From Winogradskyella algicola (GTDB taxonomy: Bacteria; Bacteroidota; Bacteroidia; Flavobacteriales; Flavobacteriaceae), in assembly GCF_005869935.1 (NCBI RefSeq), contig NZ_SZQF01000003.1, positions 1 through 64,000 on the forward strand: a stretch of 64,000 bases of DNA. The letters run 5' to 3'. Made by a program: the position numbers and the translations under genes. Positions 44,398 to 53,771 of this stretch are shown in pieces. The number at the start of each line of letters is the position of its first letter. Positions within the stretch are counted from its first letter, which is position 1. The notes under the pieces were generated by a model. It was not told the DNA's origin. It saw nothing but the letters and a program-made list of their open reading frames with translations, and did no database searches.

Positions 44398-44710
44398 GTA
44401 TAGTTTTAAGTGTTAATAATTCAATGAATATTAAGCAATAAGTATTCCAAAATTTACACCTGTCATTTACAGTATCAATTCTATTAACATACCTTAAGCC
44501 TTTTTAACGTTTAATTAAGAGGCTTGCATAATATCACAAGTTAGTTTTGTAAAATTCTTTTTATAAAGTATAACCAGAGTTTTAAGACTTGTTTTTCAAT
44601 CTAAAAATAAGTCTTTAATACATTAAATCTAGATTATAAAGTTAAAGTGTAACAATCATAAAAAACGTTTATCTATAAAAAACGAACCCGAGAATCATCA
44701 ATCAATCATC
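44398..44710. other. Divergent regulatory gap before the DUF5916 gene
   Basis: No gene seen. It contains the -7 box TAGTTTTG (44542-44549) and an AT-rich leader of about 155 nt ending at the DUF5916 start. Confidence 0.6.
44542..44549 (+). promoter_or_regulatory. Possible -7 box of the DUF5916 gene
   Basis: TAGTTTTG fits TAnnTTTG. A TTG at 44524-44526 is only 15 bp upstream, shorter than the usual spacing, so confidence is limited. Confidence 0.4.
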
Positions 44711-47263
44711 ATGAACATACGTTCTTTTTTCATTCTATTTACCTTTTGTTTTTTTAGCGTTGCACTTTCGCAAGAAAACACAGTCCTTACCAAAGACAAA
44801 AAAACACTCAACATTACCAGAGCATCTAAAAAACCAAAAATTGATGGTGTTTTAGACGACAAAATCTGGGAAAATGCAGAAATCGCTACAGGTTTCATAC
44901 AGTTTAGACCAGACATTGGCAACACGCTACCAACAGAACAAAGAACTGAGGTAAAAATGAGTTATGATGATGATGCCATCTATGTTGCTGCTTATTTATA
45001 CGACGATCCAACAAAAATTATGAAGCAGCTAACGACTCGAGATAATTTTGGTCAGAATGATTTCTTTGCTGTGGTTTTAAACCCAAACAACGATGCACAA
45101 AACGATACCCAATTTTTTGTATTTAGCTCTGGCCAGCAAGCAGACGCTATAGCCAATCCTAGTATTGGCGAGGACTTTAGCTGGAATGCTGTTTGGCAAA
45201 GTGCAGTACAAATAGTAAATGATGGCTGGATTGTTGAAATAGAAATACCATACAGAACATTACGGTTTCCTGATCAGGAAGAACCAACTTGGGGACTTCA
45301 GTTTCACAGACATTTTAGAAGAGATCGCTCCCAATACACATGGAATGAATTTGACCCAACTCAAGGTAACATTGGCTTGTATCATGGTGAACTAAAAGGA
45401 CTAAAAAATCTTAAGCCACCTGTAAGGCTCAACCTCTACCCTTTTTCAACAGGAATTCTAAACAGTTTCGATGGTGATACTGAAACAGACTTAACCTTTG
45501 GCATGGACGTTAAGTATGGTATTACAGATAACTTTACGCTAGACGCAACACTTGTTCCTGATTTTAGCCAAGCTGGTTTCGACAGAGTGGTTCTAAATCT
45601 TGGACCTTTTGAACAAACGTTCTCAGAACAACGTCAGTTTTTTACTGAAGGTGTTGATTTATTTTCCAAAGGAGATTTATTCTTCTCAAGACGTGTGGGT
45701 AATGCACCAAGTGGTCAACTAGATTTAGACGATAATGAGGAAGCAGATATTCCGGATGAAGTAAAAGTTTTAAATGCTGTAAAAGTATCTGGTAGAACTA
45801 AAAAAGGACTTGGTGTAGGTATTTTTAATGCAATTACAGAAAAAACTTATGCCACTATAACCAGAAGTGAAGAAATCTTTGATGAAAATAATGAAGTTAT
45901 AGATACGCTAATCACTAAACGTCGTGAGTTAGTTGAACCTTTTACTAATTATAATATTTTAGTTGTAGACCAGCAGTTTAATGGCAATTCATCAATAAGT
46001 CTTATCAATACTAATGTAATGCGTGAAGGCGAATTTAGAGATGGAAATGCTACTGCACTCGTTACTAATTTACAAAACAAGAGAAATACTTATGTGATTA
46101 ATGCAGAGGCCAAAATGAGTAATGTTAACTATCAAAATGCTGACAGCGAAACTGGTTTTAGTTCATTTTTCTACATAGGTAAAACACACGGTAATCTACG
46201 CTACAGTTTTGATCATCGCTTTGCAGATACCAAATATGAAATCAATGACTTAGGACTTAACTTTAGAAATAACTTCAACAATTTTGGAGCTGATATTTGG
46301 TATCAAATCTTTGAACCTAAAGGAAATTTAAATAGCTACAGAATTAATGCTTGGGTTAATTACAGAAACCTAGCCAACCCAGGTGTTTTTACAGGTCTAA
46401 ATTTTGGTGGACGCTATTTTGCGCAAACCAAAAAACTCAATGCTTATGGTTTTAATTTTAACATTGAGCCAGGCAAACAATATGATTATTTTGAATCTAG
46501 AGATGGTAGGGCTTTTATTTATGAGAATATTGTTAGTGTAGGTGGTTTCTACTCGTCCAACTACAACAAAGTATTTGCTTTTGATATTGATGGAGGTATT
46601 TTTAAAATCTTTGAAGATGGTAGAGACCTATTTGGTTATAATATTTTCTTAAGTCCGAGAGTAAGACCAAACGATAAGTTACTTATGATTTACAGTTTTA
46701 GCCTTAATATGGCAAATGGTCAACGCGGTTATGCAACATTTGAAGATGATCAACCAATTCTTGGTGAGCGAAACAGAAAACGAATCACAAACACCATTTC
46801 CGCTAATTATACCTTCAATCCTTTTAACTCTGTTGCTTTAACGTTTAGACATTATTGGGATACCGTAAATTATGATAATGAACTATTCACTTTACTGGAT
46901 AACGGTCGTCTTACAACAGAACAAGGTTACACGGTAGATAACGTTAGTGGGTCTCCAAACATTAATTTTAGTACTTGGAATATTGACCTCAGCTACTCAT
47001 GGCAATTTGCACCAGGTAGCTTCTTAACAGCTTTATACAGAAATCAACTCTTTAATTTCGATACAATGTCTGAAGATAGTTATTCTGAGAGCTTAGGTAC
47101 ACTTTTCGATCAGCCAATACAGCACACTATTTCAGTGAGGTTACAGTATTTCTTAGATTTTAACGGTATAAAATCTATTTTTAAGAAAAGAGATAATCCT
47201 CACAACGGACAAGCCAACAACTTCTTCTCGTCACGAAACAGAAGATTTGGTATTAACTCTTAA
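44711..47263 (+). CDS. DUF5916 outer-membrane protein with CBM9-like domain
   Basis: An 850-residue protein. A signal peptide ends near residue 20 (FFSVALSQE). The N-terminal DOMON/CBM9-like domain (about 30-215) has KIDGVLDDKIWENAE and the usual NDGWIVEIEIPYRTLRFP. The remaining about 600 residues are a beta-barrel with ELSEQR-like text (FTEGVDLFSKGDLFFSRRVG, about 300-320) typical of DUF5916. The family is a Bacteroidetes outer-membrane protein, predicted to bind carbohydrate at the surface; its substrate is unknown. It stands alone with a gap promoter upstream and a repeat-bearing gap downstream. Confidence 0.88.
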   Translation: MNIRSFFILFTFCFFSVALSQENTVLTKDKKTLNITRASKKPKIDGVLDDKIWENAEIATGFIQFRPDIGNTLPTEQRTEVKMSYDDDAIYVAAYLYDDPTKIMKQLTTRDNFGQNDFFAVVLNPNNDAQNDTQFFVFSSGQQADAIANPSIGEDFSWNAVWQSAVQIVNDGWIVEIEIPYRTLRFPDQEEPTWGLQFHRHFRRDRSQYTWNEFDPTQGNIGLYHGELKGLKNLKPPVRLNLYPFSTGILNSFDGDTETDLTFGMDVKYGITDNFTLDATLVPDFSQAGFDRVVLNLGPFEQTFSEQRQFFTEGVDLFSKGDLFFSRRVGNAPSGQLDLDDNEEADIPDEVKVLNAVKVSGRTKKGLGVGIFNAITEKTYATITRSEEIFDENNEVIDTLITKRRELVEPFTNYNILVVDQQFNGNSSISLINTNVMREGEFRDGNATALVTNLQNKRNTYVINAEAKMSNVNYQNADSETGFSSFFYIGKTHGNLRYSFDHRFADTKYEINDLGLNFRNNFNNFGADIWYQIFEPKGNLNSYRINAWVNYRNLANPGVFTGLNFGGRYFAQTKKLNAYGFNFNIEPGKQYDYFESRDGRAFIYENIVSVGGFYSSNYNKVFAFDIDGGIFKIFEDGRDLFGYNIFLSPRVRPNDKLLMIYSFSLNMANGQRGYATFEDDQPILGERNRKRITNTISANYTFNPFNSVALTFRHYWDTVNYDNELFTLLDNGRLTTEQGYTVDNVSGSPNINFSTWNIDLSYSWQFAPGSFLTALYRNQLFNFDTMSEDSYSESLGTLFDQPIQHTISVRLQYFLDFNGIKSIFKKRDNPHNGQANNFFSSRNRRFGINS

Positions 47264-47337
47264 TTTTTGCTAATTCCAAATATGCTTCATACGCAACCAA
47301 CGTCAGCTCGAAAGGTTTTACATTATATTGAATTCAC

Positions 47338-47382
47338 CGTCAGTTCGAGTAATTTTGTATTATGCTGAGGCAGTCAAAGCTC
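47338..47382 (+). repeat. Degenerate copies of the 15.5 kb repeats
   Basis: GTCAGTTCGAGT (47338-47349) matches the 5' arm of the hairpin repeat at 15513 and 15848. TATGCTGAGGCAGTCAAAGCTC (47361-47382) resembles the CTGAGCTTGTCAAAG dyad at 15641. The second arm is missing, so this is a decayed copy between two plus-strand genes. Confidence 0.5.
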
Positions 47383-47489
47383 AAAATTGTCTTCACTATT
47401 TCAATCAAAGTAATACTATAATCCAACAATCTAAAAGTCTAAGAATCGAAACATCCCATAATCTAAAAAAATAGTATTTTCGCTCTTGT

Positions 47490-48152
47490 ATGATAAAAGC
47501 TACCAATATCCATAAATGGTATAAAGATTTACACGTTTTAAAAGGCGTAGATATAGACATTGCAGAAAGCGAAATTATTTCTATTGTTGGTGCATCAGGT
47601 GCTGGTAAAACCACTTTGTTACAGATTTTAGGTACGCTAGATAAACCAGATTATAAAAGTGATACCACACTACAAATCAACGGAAAATCCATTACAGCAT
47701 TAAGCGATAAAGCTCTAGCCAAATTTAGAAATAAGTATATTGGTTTTATCTTTCAGTTTCATCAGTTATTACCAGAGTTTACAGCTTTAGAAAACGTGTG
47801 TATTCCTGCATTTATTAATAATACACCAAAAGCCGAAGCCGAAAAACGTGCTATAGAATTGCTAGATTATTTAGGTTTAAAAGATAGAATACAACATAAA
47901 CCTAATAGCATGTCTGGTGGTGAGCAGCAACGTGTTGCTGTTGCCAGAGCATTAATTAATCAACCAAAAATTATTTTTGCTGACGAGCCTTCCGGTAATT
48001 TAGATAGCGAATCTGCAGAACAACTTCATCAACTATTTTTTAAATTAAGAGACGAATTTAAGCAAACCTTTGTCATCGTTACCCACAACCAAGACTTAGC
48101 TAATATGGCTGATAGAAAATTAACAATGGTTGATGGAAAAATTGTAAACTAA
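47490..48152 (+). CDS. lolD: ABC transporter ATP-binding protein LolD-like
   Basis: A 220-residue ATPase. Walker [10 protein letters not shown] is at 34-42, the signature [15 protein letters not shown] at about 141-155, and Walker [13 protein letters not shown] at about 161-172. The [16 protein letters not shown] (about 90-105) Q-loop segment is typical of the LolD/MacB group, which powers lipoprotein release to the outer membrane or macrolide-type export. No permease gene (lolC/E) is adjacent. A TATTTTCG -7-like sequence lies at 47475-47482, leaving almost no leader, so the message may be leaderless. It converges with the next gene at 5 bp. Confidence 0.88.
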   Translation: MIKATNIHKWYKDLHVLKGVDIDIAESEIISIVGASGAGKTTLLQILGTLDKPDYKSDTTLQINGKSITALSDKALAKFRNKYIGFIFQFHQLLPEFTALENVCIPAFINNTPKAEAEKRAIELLDYLGLKDRIQHKPNSMSGGEQQRVAVARALINQPKIIFADEPSGNLDSESAEQLHQLFFKLRDEFKQTFVIVTHNQDLANMADRKLTMVDGKIVN

Positions 48153-48157
48153 GACCG

Positions 48158-48610
48158 TTATTCTGTTTTGTTAGTTTCCTTGTATTCTAAAATTGCCTGT
48201 GTAGCATATAATTCACCCAGTGCTTGTGCAAAAGCTGTAGTCATTCTTTCATCCCAATTCTTAACATCATTTTCAAAAGATTGTTGTAATTGAGCATTGT
48301 TAATTGGCATGCCTAAATAATAGGTTCTACCTGAAACTTCTGATGTAGCAATTATTAAAATGCCTGCTAATTTGTCTTCCTCAGTTCTAACAAGTGCATT
48401 AAAGCTAAACGAATAATCACTTCTGGTTACAGTATTAATAAGATCTACTTTGTAACCACTCTTCATGTCGAGACCAGAAGATAGCTGCATTTCGTAGCCT
48501 CTTATCATATAGTTATATTCTTCTGATGTGGTTCCGTTAGTTTCTGAGGTTTGGGAAAAAGTTAAATTAAGGGTTAAGATAATCGCAAAAAGCGGAAGTA
48601 TTCTTTTCAT
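48158..48610 (-). CDS. Exported hypothetical protein
   Basis: A 150-residue protein with a signal peptide (about 1-19, MKRILPLFAIILTLNLTFSQ). The mature part has a repeated beta pattern with YNYMIRGYEMQLSSGLDMKSGYKVD and MPINNAQLQQSF, no cysteine and no metal motif. I do not recognise the family. It converges with lolD (5 bp apart), and no terminator hairpin was seen between the two stop codons. A TAACTTTTA -7-like sequence is upstream. Confidence 0.65.
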   Translation of the reverse strand: MKRILPLFAIILTLNLTFSQTSETNGTTSEEYNYMIRGYEMQLSSGLDMKSGYKVDLINTVTRSDYSFSFNALVRTEEDKLAGILIIATSEVSGRTYYLGMPINNAQLQQSFENDVKNWDERMTTAFAQALGELYATQAILEYKETNKTE

Positions 48611-48887
48611 TGTATAAGTAGGTTAAAAGTTAGGGTTAGCCAAATATATTAATTTTTACCAAACTTTTGTTTTAGCGAAAATTATATTATGGTGATGCTT
48701 GTCGTTAAAATATGTTTCCATTTTAATGAACTATATTGATTGATACTGAAACAAATTCAGCACAAGTAAGCGAAGTTCGCTTTTTTAACCTAAAATATTA
48801 ATACCTGACCTTACGTAATTTTAAATAAAATGATAAAATTATACGCAACCATTTTATACTTTTAGCATCTTTAATTAAACATTTTTT
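48611..48887. other. Intergenic gap with an orphan terminator
   Basis: No gene seen. It includes the plus-strand hairpin at 48768-48787 and a TACTTTTA -7-like sequence (near 48855) in front of the next gene. Confidence 0.6.
48768..48787 (+). terminator. Orphan intrinsic terminator
   Basis: AAGCG-AAGTT-CGCTT followed by TTTTT, on the plus strand. The last plus-strand gene (lolD) ended 600 bp earlier, so a small RNA or a long lolD 3' region may end here. Confidence 0.5.
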
Positions 48888-49916
48888 ATGCGCAAACTAC
48901 TTTTACTAGTGTGTTTTTGCTCTCTCTGTTCGTGTGCTACGATACTGAATGGCAAAAAAGATAAAGTTTACATACATGCGCCTAAAAACACCAAAGTAAA
49001 ATTTAAGGGTGAAGACTTTTTGGTAAAAGAAGATCATGTTGCTATTTTTCCACTACGCTCAAAAGACACTTTAAAGTTTGAACTTTCTAACGATAGCATT
49101 TCAACAGAATTTGCTTTTCCTAAAAAAACTTCGGGTACATTTTTTTTAAACTTTTTATCACCATATTATGTTGGCTTTCTAGCAGATTTCACCAACCACA
49201 AACGGTTTTCTTACAAGAGAAATATACTATTTGAAATTGATAGTACAGAGAAAAAATTTTTTAGCCCTAATAGTGAGCCTATTCACTTTAAAAGAAATGA
49301 TATTTTTATTTATACCACACCTCTAAAAGCTATAGATATTTTTTCACAACCTATGCTCACCATAGGCGCAGAATATTTTGTTACTGATAATATAAGTGTT
49401 AGTGCAGAATATGGCACCGTGTTTACCGAAAGGCTTGGAAGTGGCAGAAATCCTAAATTAAGACTTGTTAAAGACAAAGGAAGAGCCTTTAGGTATGAGC
49501 TTAAATATTACAATTTACTTAGCATATCTAATAACCCTAGAGTTAATGAATATATTGGTATAGAATCGCGTTTTATCCGTTACCAATTTAATGAAGACAT
49601 CAGTTATATTAGAGAACTCGAAGAAATTGCCTTTTCTATTGACGAAACATTAGTAGTACACAAATCGGTAAACGTATTTAATATAAAATACGGTTTAAAC
49701 TACCCTATTGGTAAAAATTACTTTATTGATTTATACTCTGGCTTTGGAATAAGGCTATTTAATATCAAAAACCCAGGCAGAAACTACAATCCAGAAACAG
49801 ACACACTGAATGATGATCGTGGGCATTTCGATTACAGAAGACGTAATGTTGAAGGCCTAAACAACAACAATCACTTTAATTTTACCTTGGGTTTTAAGTT
49901 TGGGTATAAGTTTTAG
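48888..49916 (+). CDS. Outer-membrane-associated lipoprotein, hypothetical
   Basis: A 342-residue protein with a lipoprotein signal (MRKLLLLVCFCSLCSCATIL; lipid cysteine near 14-16). Residues about 20-120 form a small beta domain (KVYIHAPKNTKVKFKGEDFL). The second half (about 150-342) has alternating aromatic strands ending HFNFTLGFKFGYKF, like a small outer-membrane beta-barrel. I cannot name the family; it resembles DUF3575-like barrels in layout. Isolated plus-strand gene; the following minus-strand gene starts at 51013. Confidence 0.65.
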   Translation: MRKLLLLVCFCSLCSCATILNGKKDKVYIHAPKNTKVKFKGEDFLVKEDHVAIFPLRSKDTLKFELSNDSISTEFAFPKKTSGTFFLNFLSPYYVGFLADFTNHKRFSYKRNILFEIDSTEKKFFSPNSEPIHFKRNDIFIYTTPLKAIDIFSQPMLTIGAEYFVTDNISVSAEYGTVFTERLGSGRNPKLRLVKDKGRAFRYELKYYNLLSISNNPRVNEYIGIESRFIRYQFNEDISYIRELEEIAFSIDETLVVHKSVNVFNIKYGLNYPIGKNYFIDLYSGFGIRLFNIKNPGRNYNPETDTLNDDRGHFDYRRRNVEGLNNNNHFNFTLGFKFGYKF

Positions 49917-50065
49917 AAGAGTTTTGATGGTGCTTATAGGTTTTGTGTGTAGACTTGTTGCGGAAAAATTCGTAGGTTTCTTTCCTTAATAGCTGAAACA
50001 TAATAAAGAAATTCCAGCAGGAATTTTAGCCGGAATGGATTATAGTCGTTATTACTAATAATTTT

Positions 50066-51013
50066 TTATTCAAAAAATCCTTTTGATTTCAAAATAGTCT
50101 TTTTCATTATCTCAAAAATATCATTTGCATAGTAGCCATAAATAGCTCTGGCTTTAGCTCCAGAAATTTGATAATATGGTTTTGGATATTTTCTTTCAAG
50201 CCACATTGAATCTGCTTTTATGCTAAATTTAAATATAAGATCTTTTTCAAAATCAATAATTTCTGGTTGTTTGATTTTTACAGAATCCTGTTTTTTAAAA
50301 TTAAGTTTTTTATAAGGTGTAGCCCATTTGCCATTTTTTGCTTTATAGACTTCATTATCCAAGTATCTTAACTTGACAAGTTTTCCACAATATTCAGCAA
50401 TGTATAGTATAACATACTCATATTCAGCAAAACTAGCATCGCCATTTCCTCCGTGTTCATATGCAACAAATTTCATTGTGTCATTATGATAGTCGCCATA
50501 TAAATTTTCAATTATTTTATAATGAGCGTTATATTTTGTAGACAATGATATTACATCACAATAATTATCATTGCCGCCATAGTTGACAGTTAATTTTTTT
50601 CCGATGAAAACATATAATTTAGGCTTATCATTTTCACAAGCAATATATTCTTCACAAGGCTCTGTTTTAAGTTGAATTATGATTTTATCTTTAGAAATCA
50701 AATCAGAAACAAGATATGATTCAGAAATTTGATTCGGCGAACTAAAAGTTATTGAGTCAGTGAGTTTTGCTCTTATTTTGAATTTATTTTTTTTGTTTGT
50801 CCAAGTATTATAATCTTTATCCAAAAATAAGGTTTCGTACTTCTCTTGATTAAAATTTGCACTGTTATAATATTTGTTAATAGTATCATTCAATGATACA
50901 AATACAGGAATTTTATTAATTTTTGAGTTAATAGCAGTTCCTTTTATGGTAATTTTTTGACCAGAAATAATTGTTGTAGTTAGCAGAAAACAAACTAATA
51001 TTATTTTTTTCAT
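50066..51013 (-). CDS. Exported hypothetical protein
   Basis: A 315-residue protein with a signal peptide (MKKIILVCFLLTTTIISGQ). The N-terminal 120 residues look like a carboxypeptidase-regulatory/Ig-like fold (ITIKGTAINSKINKIPVFVS, ESYLVSDLISKDKIIIQLKT). The remainder includes HGGNGDASFAEYEYVILYIAEYCGK with a cysteine, and ends KKTILKSKGFFE. I do not recognise a family. On the minus strand between two plus-strand genes, with TATGTTTG (51033-51040) as a likely -7 box 20 bp upstream. Confidence 0.65.
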   Translation of the reverse strand: MKKIILVCFLLTTTIISGQKITIKGTAINSKINKIPVFVSLNDTINKYYNSANFNQEKYETLFLDKDYNTWTNKKNKFKIRAKLTDSITFSSPNQISESYLVSDLISKDKIIIQLKTEPCEEYIACENDKPKLYVFIGKKLTVNYGGNDNYCDVISLSTKYNAHYKIIENLYGDYHNDTMKFVAYEHGGNGDASFAEYEYVILYIAEYCGKLVKLRYLDNEVYKAKNGKWATPYKKLNFKKQDSVKIKQPEIIDFEKDLIFKFSIKADSMWLERKYPKPYYQISGAKARAIYGYYANDIFEIMKKTILKSKGFFE

Positions 51014-51314
51014 AGTTTTTTAATTTATACTTCAAACATAGAAATGAAGTTTTCAAATAGAAAAATGAAATGAGTAAATAGTCCATTTGACTGAGTGAGC
51101 ACCTAAAATAGTTGGTCGCTCAGATTATTGGCAGCGTTTAGAATATGAATCTGTTTTAATGATTTATATTCTCCGTAAACTAAGATCGCTATTTTAAATC
51201 AACAAGTCAATACACAACCTACGTGTTTTTCAAACAAAAGCTTTAATCAATTAAAAATTTGCTAACTGATTATAAATCTTATATTTGTTGGTATAACATT
51301 AATAAAAAAACAAA
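51014..51314. other. Divergent promoter region
   Basis: No gene seen. It contains the minus-strand -7 box TATGTTTG (51033-51040) and the plus-strand promoter TTTG-N18-TATATTTG (51258-51287). Confidence 0.7.
51258..51287 (+). promoter_or_regulatory. Promoter of the DUF6263 gene
   Basis: TTTG (51258-51261) followed after 18 bp by TATATTTG (51280-51287). Both boxes fit the Bacteroidetes consensus, with the start point expected about 20 nt before the ATG at 51315. Confidence 0.75.
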
Positions 51315-52049
51315 ATGAAAAAAGTACTAGTAGTCCTATTGTTATGCGTTGGCACCTTAGCCTTTTCGCAAGAGACAGCCTTATTACGTCTAAACTATGA
51401 AAAGGGTGACACCTATGAGGTAAAAACGGTAATGAAGCAAAGCATGGGCGAATTTATGAAAATGGATATGACTATGTCTATGGATCTTAACGTTACAGAT
51501 GCCAAAGACAATGCTATAATATCTGAGGCAACTTTTAGTCATGTAAAAATGGATATGGAATCTATGGGACAAAAAATGGATTACGATTCTAATACTGAAG
51601 AGTCTGAGTTGAGCCCATTTGGTAAAGGAATGCACGTTGAGATGAAAAAGTTACTAGAAACCGTTGTAACTATAGAAAATGATAAATTAGGTAATGTTAC
51701 CAAAACAGATATAAAATCTGGTATAGCTGATATAAGCTCTTTTAAGGACAACATGAGTGGTATGATTTTCCCTGAAGAAGCTGTTGAGGTTGGTTACAAA
51801 TGGAACGAGACTAAAGAACAAGAAGGTATGAATATAGAAACCACTTACGAAGTAGCTTCTATAACTGATGATACCGTAGAACTAAAAGTAACAGGAAACG
51901 TTTCTGGTGCAGCTAAAGGAACTTTAGAAGGCAGTAGTAGTGTTGATAGGGCTACTGGTAATGTTATAAAATCAGAGGTTAACATGTCTGTAACTGCTGA
52001 AGGGCAAGCTATTGAAACTAGTGTAGTAATGACCTCTACAAAAAAATAA
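51315..52049 (+). CDS. DUF6263 family exported protein
   Basis: A 244-residue protein with a signal peptide ending near residue 18 (VGTLAFSQE). The mature part, LLRLNYEKGDTYEVKTVMKQ and repeated Met/Asp-rich strands (MKMDMTMSMDLNVTD), matches DUF6263, an envelope protein family of Bacteroidetes with no known activity. The first half is unusually methionine-rich (about 18 Met in 75 residues), which could bind copper, but the family context does not confirm it. It has its own promoter and terminator, so it is monocistronic. Confidence 0.85.
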   Translation: MKKVLVVLLLCVGTLAFSQETALLRLNYEKGDTYEVKTVMKQSMGEFMKMDMTMSMDLNVTDAKDNAIISEATFSHVKMDMESMGQKMDYDSNTEESELSPFGKGMHVEMKKLLETVVTIENDKLGNVTKTDIKSGIADISSFKDNMSGMIFPEEAVEVGYKWNETKEQEGMNIETTYEVASITDDTVELKVTGNVSGAAKGTLEGSSSVDRATGNVIKSEVNMSVTAEGQAIETSVVMTSTKK

Positions 52050-52073
52050 ATTTAAAACTTATTTATACAAAAA

Positions 52074-52097
52074 GCCCAGAATACTCTGGGCTTTTTT
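52074..52097 (+). terminator. DUF6263 gene terminator
   Basis: GCCCAGA-ATAC-TCTGGGC followed by TTTTTT, 24 bp after the stop. Confidence 0.9.
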
Positions 52098-52156
52098 ATT
52101 TGTGCAAATGCTGAGATAAAACCACAATTTTAGTAGCAATACACTTACAAAAACTG

Positions 52157-52164
52157 TAATTTTG
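52157..52164 (+). promoter_or_regulatory. -7 box of fumC
   Basis: TAATTTTG fits TAnnTTTG and lies 26 bp upstream of the fumC ATG. No convincing -33 TTTG at the usual spacing. Confidence 0.6.
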
Positions 52165-52190
52165 TAAAGCGTTAAAAAACATACATTATC

Positions 52191-53588
52191 ATGACATACA
52201 GAATAGAAAAAGACACCATGGGTGAAGTTAAAGTGCCTGCTGATAAACTTTGGGGAGCACAAACCGAGCGATCTCGTAATAACTTTAAAATTGGTGCACC
52301 AGCTTCTATGCCTTTAGAAGTGGTTTATGGTTTTGCATATCTTAAAAAGGCTGCGGCTTATGCTAACTGCGATTTAGACGTTTTAGACAAAAGTAAACGC
52401 GACCTTATTGCGCAGGTTTGTGATGAGATTTTAGAAGGCAAACACAACGATCAGTTTCCATTAGTAATTTGGCAAACAGGTTCTGGTACACAAAGCAACA
52501 TGAACGTCAATGAAGTGATTGCGAACAGGGCACACCAAATAGCTGGTAAAGTTATTGGCGAAGGTGATAAAACTATACAACCAAACGATGATGTTAACAA
52601 ATCACAATCCTCTAACGACACCTTCCCTACTGGTATGCATATTGCTGCATACAAAAAAGTGGTAGAAACAACGATTCCTGGTGTTATACAATTAAGAAAT
52701 ACATTACACAACAAAGCCATTGCTTTTAAGGATGTGGTGAAAATTGGTCGCACGCACCTCATGGATGCGACTCCATTAACTTTGGGTCAGGAATTTTCTG
52801 GTTATGTTTCTCAACTAGACCATGGCTTAAAAGCATTAGAAAATACTTTAGCACACTTAAGTGAGTTAGCTCTAGGTGGAACTGCAGTTGGTACAGGACT
52901 TAATACACCAGAAGGTTATGATGTTTTAGTTGCTAAATACATTGCAGAGTTTACAAACCTTCCTTTTGTAACTGCAGAAAATAAATTTGAAGCCCTAGCT
53001 GCTCATGATGCCATTGTAGAAACACATGGAGCACTAAAACAATTAGCAGTATCACTAAATAAAATAGCAAATGATATAAGAATGATGGCTTCTGGTCCTC
53101 GATCTGGTATTGGTGAGATTATCATTCCTGCAAACGAACCAGGAAGTTCTATTATGCCTGGAAAAGTAAATCCAACACAGTGTGAGGCTTTAACAATGGT
53201 TTGCGCACAAGTTATGGGTAACGATGTTGCGGTAACTGTTGGTGGTACACAAGGCCATTACGAGCTAAATGTATTCAAACCAATGATGGCTGCTAATATT
53301 TTACAATCTGCTCAATTAATTGGTGATGCTTGCGTAAGTTTTGAAGAAAATTGTGCTAGTGGTATTGAACCAAACCATGCAGTAATTAAAGAATTACTTA
53401 ATAACTCTTTGATGTTAGTAACAGCATTAAATACCAAGATTGGTTACTACAAAGCGGCTGAAATAGCTAATACAGCTCATAAAAATGGTACAACACTTAG
53501 AGAAGAAGCAATTAACTTAGGCTACGTATCAGCAGAAGATTATGACGAATGGGTAAAACCAGAAGATATGGTTGGCAGCTTAAAGTAA
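52191..53588 (+). CDS. fumC: Class II fumarate hydratase FumC
   Basis: A 465-residue TCA-cycle enzyme interconverting fumarate and L-malate. It opens [20 protein letters not shown]. The catalytic His/Asn-rich region is seen in [18 protein letters not shown] (about 99-116) and [19 protein letters not shown] (about 130-148). The fumarate lyase signature [11 protein letters not shown] lies near 316-326. Length is normal. Cytoplasmic, iron-independent class. It stands between its own -7 box and a long hairpin terminator (53609-53670). Confidence 0.97.
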   Translation: MTYRIEKDTMGEVKVPADKLWGAQTERSRNNFKIGAPASMPLEVVYGFAYLKKAAAYANCDLDVLDKSKRDLIAQVCDEILEGKHNDQFPLVIWQTGSGTQSNMNVNEVIANRAHQIAGKVIGEGDKTIQPNDDVNKSQSSNDTFPTGMHIAAYKKVVETTIPGVIQLRNTLHNKAIAFKDVVKIGRTHLMDATPLTLGQEFSGYVSQLDHGLKALENTLAHLSELALGGTAVGTGLNTPEGYDVLVAKYIAEFTNLPFVTAENKFEALAAHDAIVETHGALKQLAVSLNKIANDIRMMASGPRSGIGEIIIPANEPGSSIMPGKVNPTQCEALTMVCAQVMGNDVAVTVGGTQGHYELNVFKPMMAANILQSAQLIGDACVSFEENCASGIEPNHAVIKELLNNSLMLVTALNTKIGYYKAAEIANTAHKNGTTLREEAINLGYVSAEDYDEWVKPEDMVGSLK

Positions 53589-53608
53589 AAATATACCTAT
53601 ATTAAGAA

Positions 53609-53670
53609 GGTGCCAATTTGAATTGGATTTTGATTGTTTTCAAAATCCGATTCGAGTTGGCATTTTTTTT
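53609..53670 (+). terminator. fumC terminator, long hairpin
   Basis: A long imperfect stem: the TGCCAATTTGAATTGGATTT side pairs with the AAATCCGATTCGAGTTGGCA side, followed by T9. It is 20 bp after the fumC stop. Confidence 0.85.
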
Positions 53671-53739
53671 TGACTAAAATGACTGATTTTTATTTTTTTG
53701 AATATCAATTAAATAAAACATTAATTTTAATAAAATTCT

Positions 53740-53747
53740 TACATTTG
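53740..53747 (+). promoter_or_regulatory. -7 box of the FG-GAP/T9SS gene
   Basis: TACATTTG fits TAnnTTTG and lies 24 bp before the ATG at 53772. This supports ATG 53772 over the longer upstream frame. Confidence 0.6.
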
Positions 53748-53771
53748 CTTTCAATAATCACAATTAATCCA

